The notes: generated by a model from the sequence alone, not told the origin. DNA of 64,000 bases from Mammaliicoccus sp. Marseille-Q6498 (GCF_946151045.1 NZ_OX267714.1:868001-932000); one strand, 5' to 3'. Shown: positions 46,951 through 56,946, counted from the stretch's first letter. Program-made: numbers and translations.

Positions 46951-46976
46951 AAACAACACACTTAAAAACCTCATAA

Positions 46977-47011
46977 AAAATAAACCTCCCACAAATTGTG
47001 GGAGGTTTATT
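46977..47011. terminator. Bidirectional terminator between argH and gudB
   Basis: AAATAAACCTCCCACAA pairs perfectly with TTGTGGGAGGTTTATTT. This convergent junction is the only one in the window without a repeat array. Confidence 0.9.
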
Positions 47012-47023
47012 TGAGCTTTAATA

Positions 47024-48268
47024 TTATGCCCAACCTCTATATCTAGCTGCTTCTGCTGTACGTTTAATACCTACAATATATGCAGCTAAACGCATATCAA
47101 TTTTTCTATTTTCTGCTAAGTTATAAATTGTATCGAAAGCTTTAACTAGCTTTTCACGTAATTTTTCATTTACTTCTTCTTCAGTCCAATAATAACCTTG
47201 GTTATTTTGTACCCATTCGAAGTAAGAAACTGTTACGCCACCAGCACTTGCTAAAACGTCTGGTACTAATAAAATACCGCGTTCGCTTAGGATTTTAGTT
47301 GCTGCCATTGTAGTTGGACCGTTAGCCGCTTCTACAACAATATCAGCTTTAATATCATGCGCATTCTCTTCAGTAATTTGATTTGAAATAGCTGCTGGAA
47401 CTAAGATATCACAGTCAATTTCAAATAATTCTTTATTAGAAATCGTTTCATCAAATAAATTTGTAACTGTACCAAAGCTATCACGACGATCTAATAAATA
47501 ATCAATATCTAAACCTTCAGGATCATGTAAAGCACCGTAAGCATCTGAAATACCTACTACTTTAGCGCCTTGGTCATATAAGAATTTAGCTAAGAAACTT
47601 CCCGCATTACCGAAACCTTGGATAACAACTCTTGCACCTTCGATTGTTTTGCCACGTCTTTTTGCTGCTTGTTCAATTGCGATTACAACACCTAAAGCAG
47701 TTGAACGATCTCTACCTTGAGAACCACCTAAAACGATTGGTTTACCTGTAATGAAACCTGGTGAGTTAAATGCATCCATTTGACTGTACTCATCCATCAT
47801 CCATGCCATGATTTGAGAGTTCGTGAATACATCTGGAGCTGGGATATCTTTTGTTGGCCCTACAATTTGAGAAATTGCGCGAACATAACCACGAGATAAT
47901 CTTTCAACTTCATGAATACTCATTTGTCTTGGGTCACAAACTATACCACCTTTACCACCACCGTATGGTAAGTCAACGATTCCACATTTTAAAGTCATCC
48001 ACATTGATAAAGCTGTAACTTCTTCAACGTCAACATCTGGGTGGAAACGTACGCCACCTTTAGTTGGTCCAACTGCATCATTATGTTGTGCACGATATCC
48101 AGTAAATGTCTTAACTGAACCGTCATCCATTCTAACTGGAATACGTACTGTTAATAACCTCATTGGTTCCTTAATTAAATCATACATCCCCTCATCAAAA
48201 CCTAATTTATTAAGGGCTTCACCAATGATTTCTTGTGTCGATGATACTAAATTTAAATTTTCGCTCAT
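47024..48268 (-). CDS. gudB: NAD-specific glutamate dehydrogenase
   Basis: Catabolic enzyme turning glutamate into 2-oxoglutarate and ammonia. The 414-residue protein has the catalytic Lys region LPYGGGKGGIVCDP (about 110) and the dinucleotide fold VIQGFGNAGSFLA. A perfect catabolite-response element lies upstream (48357-48370). GAAGAGG precedes ATG 48268. Together with rocD and rocA it completes proline/arginine to 2-oxoglutarate. Confidence 0.95.
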   Translation of the reverse strand: MSENLNLVSSTQEIIGEALNKLGFDEGMYDLIKEPMRLLTVRIPVRMDDGSVKTFTGYRAQHNDAVGPTKGGVRFHPDVDVEEVTALSMWMTLKCGIVDLPYGGGKGGIVCDPRQMSIHEVERLSRGYVRAISQIVGPTKDIPAPDVFTNSQIMAWMMDEYSQMDAFNSPGFITGKPIVLGGSQGRDRSTALGVVIAIEQAAKRRGKTIEGARVVIQGFGNAGSFLAKFLYDQGAKVVGISDAYGALHDPEGLDIDYLLDRRDSFGTVTNLFDETISNKELFEIDCDILVPAAISNQITEENAHDIKADIVVEAANGPTTMAATKILSERGILLVPDVLASAGGVTVSYFEWVQNNQGYYWTEEEVNEKLREKLVKAFDTIYNLAENRKIDMRLAAYIVGIKRTAEAARYRGWA

Positions 48269-48356
48269 GATCCTCTTCGCCTCTTTTTTAAATACTTTTA
48301 ATCTCTAAATAATTGTAACATAATTGATTATTTTTAAAAGGTTTAAAACCATCTTT

Positions 48357-48370
48357 TGTAAACGTTAACA
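48357..48370 (-). promoter_or_regulatory. Catabolite-response element (cre) upstream of gudB
   Basis: TGTAAACGTTAACA fits the CcpA consensus TGWNANCGNTNWCA at every fixed position. It lies 89 bp upstream of gudB and 7 bp beyond the rocD stop. Confidence 0.75.
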
Positions 48371-48376
48371 GTAATT

Positions 48377-49567
48377 TTATTTAAAAACAGCCTTGACTTG
48401 ATCAATTGCCCAATCTAAATCTTTTTTGTCGATGATAAGTGGCGGCGCAAAACGGATTACAGTATCATGTGTTTCTTTACATAATAATCCTAGTTCTTTT
48501 AATTTTTCACAATATGGTCTTGCGTTTTCAGTTAATTCAATTCCGATAAATAATCCTTTACCTCTTACTTCTTTGATGGCAGGATGATCGATTTTCTTTA
48601 ATTCTTCTTTAAAGTAGTTACCTAATTCTAATGAACGTTCTGGTAACTTTTCATCTATTAAAACGTCTAACGCTGCTATTGAAACGGCACTTGCTAATGG
48701 GTTACCACCAAAAGTAGAACCATGTGAGCCTGGGTTGAACACTTCTAATATTTCTTTATCTCCAACGATACAAGAAATAGGGAATACGCCCCCACCAAGT
48801 GCTTTACCTAAAATGTACATATCAGGTTTAACATTATCCCAGTCAGTAGCAAACATTTTACCAGTTCTACCTAATCCTGCTTGTATTTCATCTGCAATAA
48901 ATAATACGTTATGCTCATCGCAAATTTCTCTAATTTCTTTTAAGTAGCCATCTGCAGGAACATTAATTCCCGCTTCACCTTGAATAGGTTCAATAAGTAT
49001 AGCTGCTGTGTTTGGTGTGATTGCTGCTTTTATTTGTTCTATATCGCCAAAATCAACAAGCTTAAATCCACCTAATAAAGGTCCATAACCTCTTTGGTAT
49101 TCTTTTTCAGATGATAGTGAAACAGCTGCCATCGTACGACCATGGAAATTACCATTCATCGCTATAATTTCAGCTTTATTATCTTCTACACCTTTAACAT
49201 CATAAGACCAACGTCTAGCAGCTTTTATAGCAGTTTCTACCGCTTCAGCACCAGTGTTCATTGGTAATACCATTTCTTTACCTGCTAGTTTACATATTTT
49301 TTCATACCAAGGACCTAATTGGTCACTGTGGAAAGCACGTGAAGTTAATGTAACACGGTCAGCCTGATCTTTTAATGCTTGGATAATTTTAGGATGACGA
49401 TGCCCTTGATTAACTGCTGAATAAGCAGATAACATATCTAAATAACGATTACCTTCCGGATCTTTCACCCAGATACCTTCTGCTTCTGAAATAACAATTG
49501 GTAACGGCAAATAGTTTGGAGCACCAAATGTATTCGTTTGTTCAATAATTTCTTGTGACTTTGTCAT
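48377..49567 (-). CDS. rocD: Ornithine--oxo-acid aminotransferase
   Basis: PLP enzyme converting ornithine to glutamate-5-semialdehyde. The 396-residue class III aminotransferase has [14 protein letters not shown] and the PLP-binding Lys in [10 protein letters not shown] (about 255). ATG 49567 has GGGAGGAG upstream; the 11 in-frame codons before it are not coding. It lies 71 bp downstream of rocA. Confidence 0.94.
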   Translation of the reverse strand: MTKSQEIIEQTNTFGAPNYLPLPIVISEAEGIWVKDPEGNRYLDMLSAYSAVNQGHRHPKIIQALKDQADRVTLTSRAFHSDQLGPWYEKICKLAGKEMVLPMNTGAEAVETAIKAARRWSYDVKGVEDNKAEIIAMNGNFHGRTMAAVSLSSEKEYQRGYGPLLGGFKLVDFGDIEQIKAAITPNTAAILIEPIQGEAGINVPADGYLKEIREICDEHNVLFIADEIQAGLGRTGKMFATDWDNVKPDMYILGKALGGGVFPISCIVGDKEILEVFNPGSHGSTFGGNPLASAVSIAALDVLIDEKLPERSLELGNYFKEELKKIDHPAIKEVRGKGLFIGIELTENARPYCEKLKELGLLCKETHDTVIRFAPPLIIDKKDLDWAIDQVKAVFK

Positions 49568-49638
49568 ATTAAATCTCCTCCCATTAAAACAGTAGAGCAC
49601 GGAATCGCCCTACTGTATTTTAAATATTCCAAATTTTA

Positions 49639-51183
49639 TTATAACATTTCTGAAGTAGTACGTCCTTGTAAGTGAAGAACTAAATAATCTGGACCGCCTG
49701 CTTTTGAATCTGTTCCAGACATTTTAAATCCTCCAAATGGTTGATAGCCTACGATTGCGCCAGTACATCCTCTGTTAAAATATAAATTCCCAACTAAGAA
49801 ATTACGACGTGCTTTTTCTAATTTTTCTCTATTATTTGAAATAACACCACCAGTTAATCCATATTCTGTGTCATTTGCAAACTCGATAGCTTCATCAAAA
49901 TCTTTAGCTTTACTAAATCCAACTACAGGTCCAAAGATTTCTTCTTGCATCACTCTATCATCGTGTTTCAAATCTGCAATGACTGTAGGATTTACAAAAT
50001 GACCTTTTTCTTCATTAGTAGTACCACCTGCAACAATTCGTCCTTCTTTTTTACCAATTTCAATATATTTTTTAATTTTATTTAATGAATTTTCATCAAT
50101 AACTGGTCCCATGTAATTAGCATGATCAGTTGAATCACCGACAGTTAATCGTTCAGTTCTTTCAACAACTTTTTCTAATAAAGTATCGTAAATATCTTCA
50201 ACTGCAATTACGCGTGAACATGCTGAACATTTTTGACCAGAAAAACCAAATGCAGATTGTACAATTGAATCAGCCGCTAAATCTAAATCCCCTTCTGAAT
50301 CAACTATAATCGTGTCTTTACCGCCCATCTCAGCAATTACACGTTTTAAATGTGTTTGTCCTTTATGTACTTTTGCAGCTCTTTCATAAATAGAAACACC
50401 TACATCGCGTGAACCAGTAAATGAAATTAAAGCTGTATCTTTATGATCTATTAAATAATCACCGATTTCACTAGATGAACCTGGAATATAGTTAACTACC
50501 CCTTTTGGTAATCCAGCTTCTTCAAGTACTTCCATAAACTTATAAGCTATTACAGGTGTCTTAGAAGATGGCTTTAATAATACTGTATTCCCCGTTACTA
50601 CAGGAGCTACAGTCGTACCAGCCATAATTGCAAACGCAAAGTTCCAAGGTGAGATAACGACACTCACACCAACCGGTAAATAATTATATTTATTATATTC
50701 TCCAGGACGACTTTCAACTTTTTTGCCATCTTTTAATTCAAGCATTTGACGTGCATAGTATTCCATAAAGTCTATAGCTTCAGCAGTATCAGCATCTGCC
50801 TCTTTCCATGGTTTACCACCTTCTTTAGAAAGTAATGCAGAGAATTCATGCTTACGGCGTCTTGTAATTGCAGCCGCTCTAAATAAAACGTCCGCTCTTA
50901 CACTTGGATCCGTATCTTTCCAAGTTTTGAAAGCTTCTTTCGCTGCTTCCATTGCTTTTTCAGCATGTTCTTTACTCGCTTTAGAAACTAGCCCAACTGT
51001 TTCTTCAATATTAGAAGGATTATACGAACGCGTTTTATCTTCAGTAAAAATTCTTTCCCCTCCAACGATAATTGGATACTCTTTACCTAAATAACCTTCA
51101 ACAGTTTTTAGCCCTTCTAAATAAGCTGCTTTATTCTCTTCTTTCGTAAAATCAGTAAATGGTTCATGTTTGTATGGAATCAT
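49639..51183 (-). CDS. rocA: 1-pyrroline-5-carboxylate dehydrogenase
   Basis: Oxidises glutamate-semialdehyde/P5C to glutamate with NAD. The 514-residue ALDH family protein has the catalytic Glu in VIAEMGGKD and Cys in GQKCSACSR (about 320). The order rocA-rocD-gudB on one strand places the three steps together. The S. aureus order I know has rocA elsewhere. GGGAGG precedes the ATG; a GAGGGGT/ACCCCTT hairpin (51206-51231) lies in the leader. Confidence 0.94.
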   Translation of the reverse strand: MIPYKHEPFTDFTKEENKAAYLEGLKTVEGYLGKEYPIIVGGERIFTEDKTRSYNPSNIEETVGLVSKASKEHAEKAMEAAKEAFKTWKDTDPSVRADVLFRAAAITRRRKHEFSALLSKEGGKPWKEADADTAEAIDFMEYYARQMLELKDGKKVESRPGEYNKYNYLPVGVSVVISPWNFAFAIMAGTTVAPVVTGNTVLLKPSSKTPVIAYKFMEVLEEAGLPKGVVNYIPGSSSEIGDYLIDHKDTALISFTGSRDVGVSIYERAAKVHKGQTHLKRVIAEMGGKDTIIVDSEGDLDLAADSIVQSAFGFSGQKCSACSRVIAVEDIYDTLLEKVVERTERLTVGDSTDHANYMGPVIDENSLNKIKKYIEIGKKEGRIVAGGTTNEEKGHFVNPTVIADLKHDDRVMQEEIFGPVVGFSKAKDFDEAIEFANDTEYGLTGGVISNNREKLEKARRNFLVGNLYFNRGCTGAIVGYQPFGGFKMSGTDSKAGGPDYLVLHLQGRTTSEML

Positions 51184-51205
51184 TTAAGTAACCTCCCTAT
51201 GTTTA

Positions 51206-51231
51206 TGAGGGGTAAAAAAAGAAACCCCTTA
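51206..51231 (-). other. Leader hairpin of rocA
   Basis: AAGGGGTTT and the facing ACCCCTC can pair around a T-rich loop, just ahead of the ribosome site. No T-run follows, so a translational or stability role is more likely than termination. Confidence 0.4.
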
Positions 51232-51330
51232 CATTCCTATAATGACACACTTTTATAGATTACTTCAAGCAATTTTTTTACAAAAATGGTAGATAATTTT
51301 TTGTTGTAAATTTACTTGAAATAAATATAC

Positions 51331-51361
51331 AAAAAGACGATTAAATGTACATTTAATCGTC
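51331..51361 (-). terminator. Terminator copy 2 of a 31-bp direct repeat (site F)
   Basis: GACGATTAAAT and ATTTAATCGTC flank a GTAC-containing loop, with TTTTT on the minus-strand side. The stem is identical to 51870-51900; only loop bases differ. Confidence 0.8.
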
Positions 51362-51869
51362 CCAAAATATTGAATGTGATAGATAAATTTTGGTAGTTAA
51401 AAATCTCTAACGGTCACAATTCCGAATAATGCTCGTTAGAATGCTGTAACGGTCAGAATTCCGAATAATGCTCGTTAGAATGCGCTAAGGAGCAGAATTC
51501 CGAATAATGGTCGTTAGAATCCGCTAACGGTCAGAATTCCGAATAATGGTCGTTAAAACTGGCTAACGGTCAGAATTCCGAATAATGGTCGTTAGAACCG
51601 GCTAACGGTCAGAATTCCGAATAATGGTCGTTAGAACTCTCTAACGGTCAGAATTCTGAATAATGGTCGTTAGAATCCGCTAAGGAGCATTATTCCGAGA
51701 AATGCTCGTTAGAACTCTCTAAGGAGCACAATTCCGAGAAATGCTCGTTAGAACTCTCTAAGGAGCAGAATTCCGAGAAATGCTCGTTAGAACCCGCTAA
51801 GGAGCACAATTCCGAATAATGGTCGTTAGAACCCCACAACACCAACAGCCACCTTCATTTTCTCCATAG
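51362..51869 (-). repeat. Reduced intergenic cassette F
   Basis: Only a trace of the module R end remains (GATAGATAAATTTTGGTAGTTAAAAA at 51379-51404), then eleven 39-bp hairpin units. Module L is missing. It is still bracketed by two terminator copies. It lies downstream of the S1-domain gene and upstream of rocA, both on the minus strand. Nothing else is visible in this 700-bp gap apart from the rocA leader. Confidence 0.75.
51407..51829 (+). repeat. Array of eleven 39-bp hairpin units, mixed types
   Basis: Units 4-7 are CTAACGGTCA/TGGTCGTTAG; units 8-10 are CTAAGGAGCA/TGCTCGTTAG. Units 1, 2, 3 and 11 combine the left arm of one type with the right arm of the other, which weakens the stem. 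Confidence 0.88.
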
Positions 51870-51900
51870 AAAAAGACGATTAAATTTTGATTTAATCGTC
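51870..51900 (-). terminator. Terminator of the S1-domain gene, copy 1 of the 31-bp direct repeat
   Basis: On the minus strand GACGATTAAAT pairs with ATTTAATCGTC and is followed by TTTTT. The first arm contains the stop codon of the S1-domain gene. Confidence 0.85.
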
Positions 51901-52272
51901 TTCTAAATGCTTATTTGATTGGTCAATCCATTTAGGTAACCTTTCTTCTAAAGGTTGAAACCCGTATCGTTCAGTCTCACGTATTTCATCTAATACTGAA
52001 CGTTTTTCTTTCTTACGTTCTTGTCTTTTGAAATATTCATTTTCTTTAAGTGACAAATTTAATTTACCATCCGATTCGACCTTAATCACTTTAGCTTTGA
52101 CAACTTGTCCCACATTTAAAAATTGGTTAAGATTATGAACATAGTCATTCATCACTTCTGAAATATGAATGAGACCTTCTACGTGATCAGGGGTTTCAAC
52201 AAAGGCACCATACGGCTGTATGCCGGTCACTTTGACTTTTACAAACTGACCAACTTTATATTGTTTTCTCAC
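51892..52272 (-). CDS. S1 RNA-binding domain protein (general stress protein 13/YugI family)
   Basis: A 126-residue cytoplasmic protein. One S1 domain spans about 5-75 (VGQFVKVKVTGIQPYGAFVE, GLIHISEV, GKLNLSLKE), followed by a charged tail. Relatives bind the ribosome or RNA under stress. GTG 52272 is chosen with AAGGGG ten bases upstream, giving the N-terminus usual for the family; the longer frame would cover the promoter region. Confidence 0.85.
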   Translation of the reverse strand: MRKQYKVGQFVKVKVTGIQPYGAFVETPDHVEGLIHISEVMNDYVHNLNQFLNVGQVVKAKVIKVESDGKLNLSLKENEYFKRQERKKEKRSVLDEIRETERYGFQPLEERLPKWIDQSNKHLEDD

Positions 52273-52388
52273 TTTTAGAAAACCCCTTGTACTTATAGTT
52301 ATTAACTCTTTCATCATAGCACAGTTATTTTTAATAAACCATAAATTAGATATATAATTCAGAAAATACAATGGCTGGCTTTTCGAAA

Positions 52389-52436
52389 CAAAAAGAGACC
52401 CCTTTGAATAAAACTTTTCATAGGGGTCTCTTTTTT
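52389..52436 (-). terminator. Terminator after the small-gene pair
   Basis: AAAGAGACCCC pairs with GGGGTCTCTTT around a 20-nt loop and is followed by Ts on the minus strand. Confidence 0.85.
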
Positions 52437-52650
52437 AATATGCTCGAACGACATCGTCCGTCTTTATAATTATAAGTTTATATTTCACAACTACTTTATA
52501 ATGCAGTTGCTTTAATAGCCATTTATCTATATCTTCTATTTCGTGGACTGCATCCATACATTCATATACTTCATTATCTCCCAGTGATTAATCATCAAAG
52601 TTCAGTGCGTTACAATCATATAATGCCATATTCACTTCGTTATTTTTCAC
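52435..52650 (-). pseudogene. Small gene with an in-frame stop (about 71 codons)
   Basis: From GTG 52650 the frame reads VKNNEVNMALYDCNALNFDD, then TAA at 52590-52588, then stays open for 50 codons (SLGDNEVYECMDAVHEIEDIDKWLL...) to a stop that abuts the terminator. The start overlaps the end of the upstream small gene, with AAGAGGAG as ribosome site. Both halves look like one acidic small protein interrupted by a nonsense change. A sequencing error, or translation of either part alone, is possible. I do not know the family. Confidence 0.55.
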
Positions 52651-52840
52651 TTTTTTTCTCCTCTTGCTCTAAGTGATTCATCACTTCTTTTTCAAATGAC
52701 TTCATCTTTTCTTCGTCTTTTTTAGATTTTTTACGAAACAATGTAAATACAATGTAAGCTAAAATCATAAATAATAACAACGTAGCAACAGCAGGAATAT
52801 ATTCTAATTTGTTATCTGGAAAATAAAGAAACTCCATCAT
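52640..52840 (-). CDS. Small single-span membrane protein, hypothetical
   Basis: The 66-residue protein has one membrane segment (about 15-36) and a strongly charged Lys/Glu tail on what is likely the cytoplasmic side. GGAGAG lies ten bases ahead of ATG 52840. It overlaps the broken small gene downstream by 11 bases, which suggests coupling. I do not recognise a family. Confidence 0.65.
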   Translation of the reverse strand: MMEFLYFPDNKLEYIPAVATLLLFMILAYIVFTLFRKKSKKDEEKMKSFEKEVMNHLEQEEKKSEK

Positions 52841-52922
52841 AATCCGACCACTCTCCTAGCAATTAGATTATAACAAAGTTTCAGTAGTATATATGCTTTT
52901 TTTATGACAATTGAATGTCGAT

Positions 52923-53516
52923 TTATTTAATGATTTCAACCGTTTCGATTACTACGTCTTCAACTGGTTTATCATTTGCTCCAACTTTAACATTAGCAAT
53001 TTCTTCTAAAATATCTTCACCTTTAACGATGTGTCCGAATACTGAATGTTTTTGATCTAACCAAGGTGTACCACCTTTTTCAGCATAACGATCAATGATT
53101 TCTTCAGGCCAACCACCATCTTTAAGTTGAGATAACATGTTTGCTGGTACTTCTTTCATTTGTACGATGAAAAATTGAGAGCCATTTGTGTTTGGTCCTG
53201 CATTAGCCATTGATAATGCGCCGTATAAATTGAAAGCTTGTAATGAAAATTCATCTTCAAAAGCACTTCCGTAAATACTTTCTCCACCCATACCTGTACC
53301 AGTTGGGTCTCCACCTTGTACCATGAAATCATTTATAACTCTATGGAAAATAATGCCGTCATAATATTTTTTCTCTGCTAATCCAATAAAGTTTTCAACA
53401 GTTTTTGGTGCTAATTCAGGAAACAATTTGAATGTCATGTTACCTTTCGTTGTTTTAATTTCTACAACACGTTCGTTTTCTAATATTTCATTTGTTAATT
53501 GAGGATAGTTAGTCAT
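52923..53516 (-). CDS. ppiB: Peptidyl-prolyl cis-trans isomerase, cyclophilin type
   Basis: A 197-residue cytoplasmic cyclophilin. The fold signature is [24 protein letters not shown] and GSQFFIV, with active-site Arg in HRVI and the Trp/His region in [20 protein letters not shown] precedes the ATG. It is divergent from the KapB-like gene. Confidence 0.92.
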   Translation of the reverse strand: MTNYPQLTNEILENERVVEIKTTKGNMTFKLFPELAPKTVENFIGLAEKKYYDGIIFHRVINDFMVQGGDPTGTGMGGESIYGSAFEDEFSLQAFNLYGALSMANAGPNTNGSQFFIVQMKEVPANMLSQLKDGGWPEEIIDRYAEKGGTPWLDQKHSVFGHIVKGEDILEEIANVKVGANDKPVEDVVIETVEIIK

Positions 53517-53592
53517 TTATATATCTCCATTCATGTTAAAATAATTACAACATGGTTATCATAACATAATTTTATAGAAAGGGGATATCGTC

Positions 53593-53970
53593 ATGGTCTA
53601 TCAATTTCCACATAAAACCGGACAATATGTAGTAGAAGTAATTGAAGAAAAAGGTGATCAATTGCTCGTAAAAGTTTTAGCTGTCATCAAGCACCCTCGT
53701 CAAGGAGATTTGCATAATCCAAATGAAGTTGAAAATATTTTTTTCCATGAAAGAAAAGCACTAAGTCAATTTGAAAAAAGGTACACGACAGAACAATTTT
53801 TAAAGCCATATGAATCAGAAGTTCCAAATTATATCGAATCATTAAAAAACGCTTTAAATGAACTAGAAAATAAAATGATAACAAAAAATAATGCATACAG
53901 TGCTCAAGCTTTAAAATGCATTGAACAATTAAAAGTTGATTATTCGAGACAATATAAAGTAGATTTTTAA
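53593..53970 (+). CDS. KapB-like protein (kinase-associated lipoprotein B family)
   Basis: A 125-residue protein with the compact N-terminal beta-domain (KTGQYVVEVIE, LAVIKHPRQGDLHNP) and a helical C-terminus typical of KapB. No signal peptide or lipobox is present, so the name lipoprotein is historical. In Bacillus KapB affects KinB signalling; staphylococci lack sporulation, so the role here is unknown. AAAGGGGAT precedes the ATG. It lies upstream of mnhA, as I recall from S. aureus. Confidence 0.75.
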   Translation: MVYQFPHKTGQYVVEVIEEKGDQLLVKVLAVIKHPRQGDLHNPNEVENIFFHERKALSQFEKRYTTEQFLKPYESEVPNYIESLKNALNELENKMITKNNAYSAQALKCIEQLKVDYSRQYKVDF

Positions 53971-53981
53971 CTTTTTTTAAG

Positions 53982-54000
53982 AAAAATCCAAAAGATTTTT
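53982..54000 (+). terminator. Weak hairpin after the KapB-like gene
   Basis: AAAAATC and GATTTTT flank a CAAAA loop shortly after the stop. It is A+T-rich and only a possible terminator. Confidence 0.35.
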
Positions 54001-54084
54001 GACCGGTTTCTTCATATTTAATAATTAACCTAAAAATTCTGAATAATCGTCCCTTCGGTATTTTCAAGCTTTAAGATTATTGTG

Positions 54085-54090
54085 TATAAT
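54085..54090 (+). promoter_or_regulatory. -10 element of the mnh operon promoter
   Basis: TATAAT is preceded by TGTG (extended -10). The -35 region is weak. It is 36 bp upstream of the mnhA start. Confidence 0.5.
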
Positions 54091-54125
54091 GGTAGTTAAG
54101 TATTTTTTTGGAAGGAGGTTATTAA

Positions 54126-56537
54126 ATGAGTTTGATGCATATTATGATTTTATTGCCTTTAATTTTTGCAATTATCATTCCAATTTTGTATAGATTTTAT
54201 AAAGGTATTCATCTAGGATGGTTTGTTCTACCGATACCCATTATTATTTTTAGTTATTTTATGTCATACATAAATGTTCCTGATTCGGAAAAACCATTTA
54301 TTGTTATATGGGAATTCATGCCTAGATTAGGAATGAATTTTGCAGTTCATTTAGATGGATTAAGTTTATTATTTGCGTCACTAATTACGGGCATTGGTGC
54401 GCTAGTCGTACTTTATTCCATTACATATTTAAGTAAAAGTGAATCATTAGGCAATTTCTATTGTTACTTATTAATGTTTATGGGTGCGATGTTAGGTGTT
54501 GTTTTATCAGATAATTTACTTATGCTTTATTTATTTTGGGAACTAACGTCAATCTCAAGTTTCTTGTTAATCGCTTATTGGCGTCATAAACAATCATCTA
54601 TTTATGGCGCTCAAAAATCTTTATTAATCACTGTATTTGGTGGATTAATGTTATTAGGTGGATTTATTTGCTTGTCATTAGCTGGTAACTCTTGGAGCAT
54701 TACTTCGCTCATTCAAAATGCTGACACGATTCAATCATCACCATTTTTCGTATTTGCAATGATACTGATTATAATTGGTGCAATGACGAAATCGGCTCAG
54801 TTTCCTTTTCATATTTGGTTACCAGATGCGATGGAAGCACCTACGCCAGTTAGTGCGTATTTACATTCAGCAACTATGGTTAAGGCAGGTATTTATTTAA
54901 TCGCTAGAACGACACCTATTTTTGCTATTAATGGTGGTTTTGTTTGGACTGTAACAGCGGTTGGTTTAGTAACATTAATTTGGGCTTCCTTTAACGCCGT
55001 GAAACAGCAAGATTTAAAAGGTATATTAGCCTTTTCAACGGTTTCACAACTCGGCATGATTATGTCGATGCTAGGAATTGGTGCTGTAAGTTATCATTAT
55101 TCTGGTGAAGAAAGTCAATTATTTATCGCAAGTATTATTGCTGCTGTATTCCACCTTATTAATCATGCTACTTTTAAAGGTGCATTATTTATGGTGACAG
55201 GTACGATTGATCATGAAGTTGGTACGAGAGACATTAAAAAATTAGGTGGTCTCATGACTATAATGCCTATATCTTGTACATTTTCAATCATTACAGCATT
55301 AAGTATGGCCGGTGTTCCGCCGTTTAATGGATTTTTATCAAAAGAGCTTTTCTTAACGGCAATGTTTGATGCGCATCATGCGGACGTTTTCGGCTTATCA
55401 ACACTAGGCTATTTACTTCCGGTTGTTGCACTTATCGGTAGTATTTTCACTTTTGTATATTCATTCAAGTATGTACATGAAATTTTCTTTGGTGATTATA
55501 AACCTGATGCATTACCTAAAAAAGTTCACGAAGCACCATTATTGATGCTATTGCCTACTGGGATACTCACTTTATTAGTTGTTGTATTTGGATTATTCCC
55601 GAATATATTAAGCAATACAATAATTGCACCAGCTGTAAGAGCGATAGCACCATTTGCTGACGCACCTGAAGTTCATATATCATACTGGCATGGTATTACG
55701 CCAGCTTTAATCGGTACAATTATTGTATTTATAGTCGGTTTCATACTATTTAAGACTGTTCAAAAATGGTTCAGTGTTTATAGTATTCAACCAGAGTATT
55801 TAACTTTTAATTATTATTATGATAGAGGTATTCAACTTAGTTACTTTGTATCAAATAAAGTGACACAAAGTTATATGACAGGTTTCATTAGAACGTATTT
55901 AATTTATATATTTGCATTCTTCATCATTATGACGGCCCTAACTTTATTTACACATCCAGTTAGTATCGCCTTCGATAATATTAGTAAAATAAGACCTTAT
56001 GAAGTTATATTAATGGGATTAATTTTAGTAAGTACGTTTTGTATCGTATTAGCTAAGTCACGACTATTCAGTATTATTATGCTAGCTGCAGTTGGTTATT
56101 CAGTCGCACTGTTCTTTGTATTCTTTGGTGCTCCAGACTTAGCATTAACTCAGTTATCTATTGAAACGATTTCAACTGCCCTATTCTTATTATGTTTCTA
56201 TCATTTACCAAAAATGAATCGACATGAAGAAACACGCAAATTTAAATTAGGTAATTTATTAATTTCAATTTGTGTAGGTATGGCAGTCATTGCGATTGGT
56301 TTAATTGCATACGGTAATAGACATTTCGATTCTATTTCTAAATATTATGTCGACAATGTATATGATTTAGCTGCAGGTAAAAATATGGTTAACGTTATAC
56401 TCGTTGACTTCCGTGGCTTTGATACATTATTCGAATCAGCAGTATTAGGTATAGCTGGTTTAGGTATATACACATTAATTAAATTACGCGACAAAGGTAA
56501 AAATGGAGGTGAAGAACATGAAGAAACAATCGAATGA
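54126..56537 (+). CDS. mnhA: Na+/H+ antiporter subunit A (MnhA/MrpA)
   Basis: The largest subunit of the Mrp-type multi-subunit cation/proton antiporter. The 803-residue protein has about 20 membrane segments: a NuoL-like proton-translocation domain (about 1-500, with SAQFPFHIWLPDAMEAPTPVSAYLHSATMVKAG) and a C-terminal MrpB-like part (about 620-790, with GAPDLALTQLSIETIS). GGAAGGAGG precedes the ATG. It is first of seven overlapping genes. Confidence 0.95.
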   Translation: MSLMHIMILLPLIFAIIIPILYRFYKGIHLGWFVLPIPIIIFSYFMSYINVPDSEKPFIVIWEFMPRLGMNFAVHLDGLSLLFASLITGIGALVVLYSITYLSKSESLGNFYCYLLMFMGAMLGVVLSDNLLMLYLFWELTSISSFLLIAYWRHKQSSIYGAQKSLLITVFGGLMLLGGFICLSLAGNSWSITSLIQNADTIQSSPFFVFAMILIIIGAMTKSAQFPFHIWLPDAMEAPTPVSAYLHSATMVKAGIYLIARTTPIFAINGGFVWTVTAVGLVTLIWASFNAVKQQDLKGILAFSTVSQLGMIMSMLGIGAVSYHYSGEESQLFIASIIAAVFHLINHATFKGALFMVTGTIDHEVGTRDIKKLGGLMTIMPISCTFSIITALSMAGVPPFNGFLSKELFLTAMFDAHHADVFGLSTLGYLLPVVALIGSIFTFVYSFKYVHEIFFGDYKPDALPKKVHEAPLLMLLPTGILTLLVVVFGLFPNILSNTIIAPAVRAIAPFADAPEVHISYWHGITPALIGTIIVFIVGFILFKTVQKWFSVYSIQPEYLTFNYYYDRGIQLSYFVSNKVTQSYMTGFIRTYLIYIFAFFIIMTALTLFTHPVSIAFDNISKIRPYEVILMGLILVSTFCIVLAKSRLFSIIMLAAVGYSVALFFVFFGAPDLALTQLSIETISTALFLLCFYHLPKMNRHEETRKFKLGNLLISICVGMAVIAIGLIAYGNRHFDSISKYYVDNVYDLAAGKNMVNVILVDFRGFDTLFESAVLGIAGLGIYTLIKLRDKGKNGGEEHEETIE

Positions 56538-56946
56538 TGTATTCTTTCAGTTTAACGCCATTATTATCTTTCTAATTATTATGATGTATGCCGTATCGAT
56601 CTTCTTCGGTGGCCATTATACTCCTGGTGGTGGTTTCGTAGGTGGGTTATTATTATCCTCTGCTGTCATCATCATAGGAATAGCGTTTGATACAAAGACA
56701 TTGAAAAAAATGTTCCCATTCGACTTTAAAATAGTAACAGCAACAGGTTTATTCTTCTGTGTTCTTACACCAATTTTAAGTTGGACGTATCACAAAACAT
56801 TTTTCACACATAAGTTTGGAGAATTCCACTTACCTATTTTTGGGGAAGTTCATTGGCATACTGCTATGCTATTTGATTTAGGTGTTTTATTAGCTGTTGT
56901 CGGCACTGCGATAACAATCATATTATCGATTGGAGAGAATGAATAA
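56518..56946 (+). CDS. mnhB: Na+/H+ antiporter subunit B (MnhB)
   Basis: A 142-residue membrane subunit with four segments and the MnhB motif [21 protein letters not shown] 56518 lies inside the end of mnhA (20-bp overlap) behind GGAGGTG; an ATG five codons earlier covers that site. Its stop overlaps the mnhC start. Confidence 0.94.
   Translation: MKKQSNDVFFQFNAIIIFLIIMMYAVSIFFGGHYTPGGGFVGGLLLSSAVIIIGIAFDTKTLKKMFPFDFKIVTATGLFFCVLTPILSWTYHKTFFTHKFGEFHLPIFGEVHWHTAMLFDLGVLLAVVGTAITIILSIGENE

Noticed and set aside
53687-54067. Minus-strand ORF of 126 codons
   Set aside because: It overlaps the KapB-like gene in antisense and lacks a ribosome site; the KapB-like frame has both a start signal and family resemblance.
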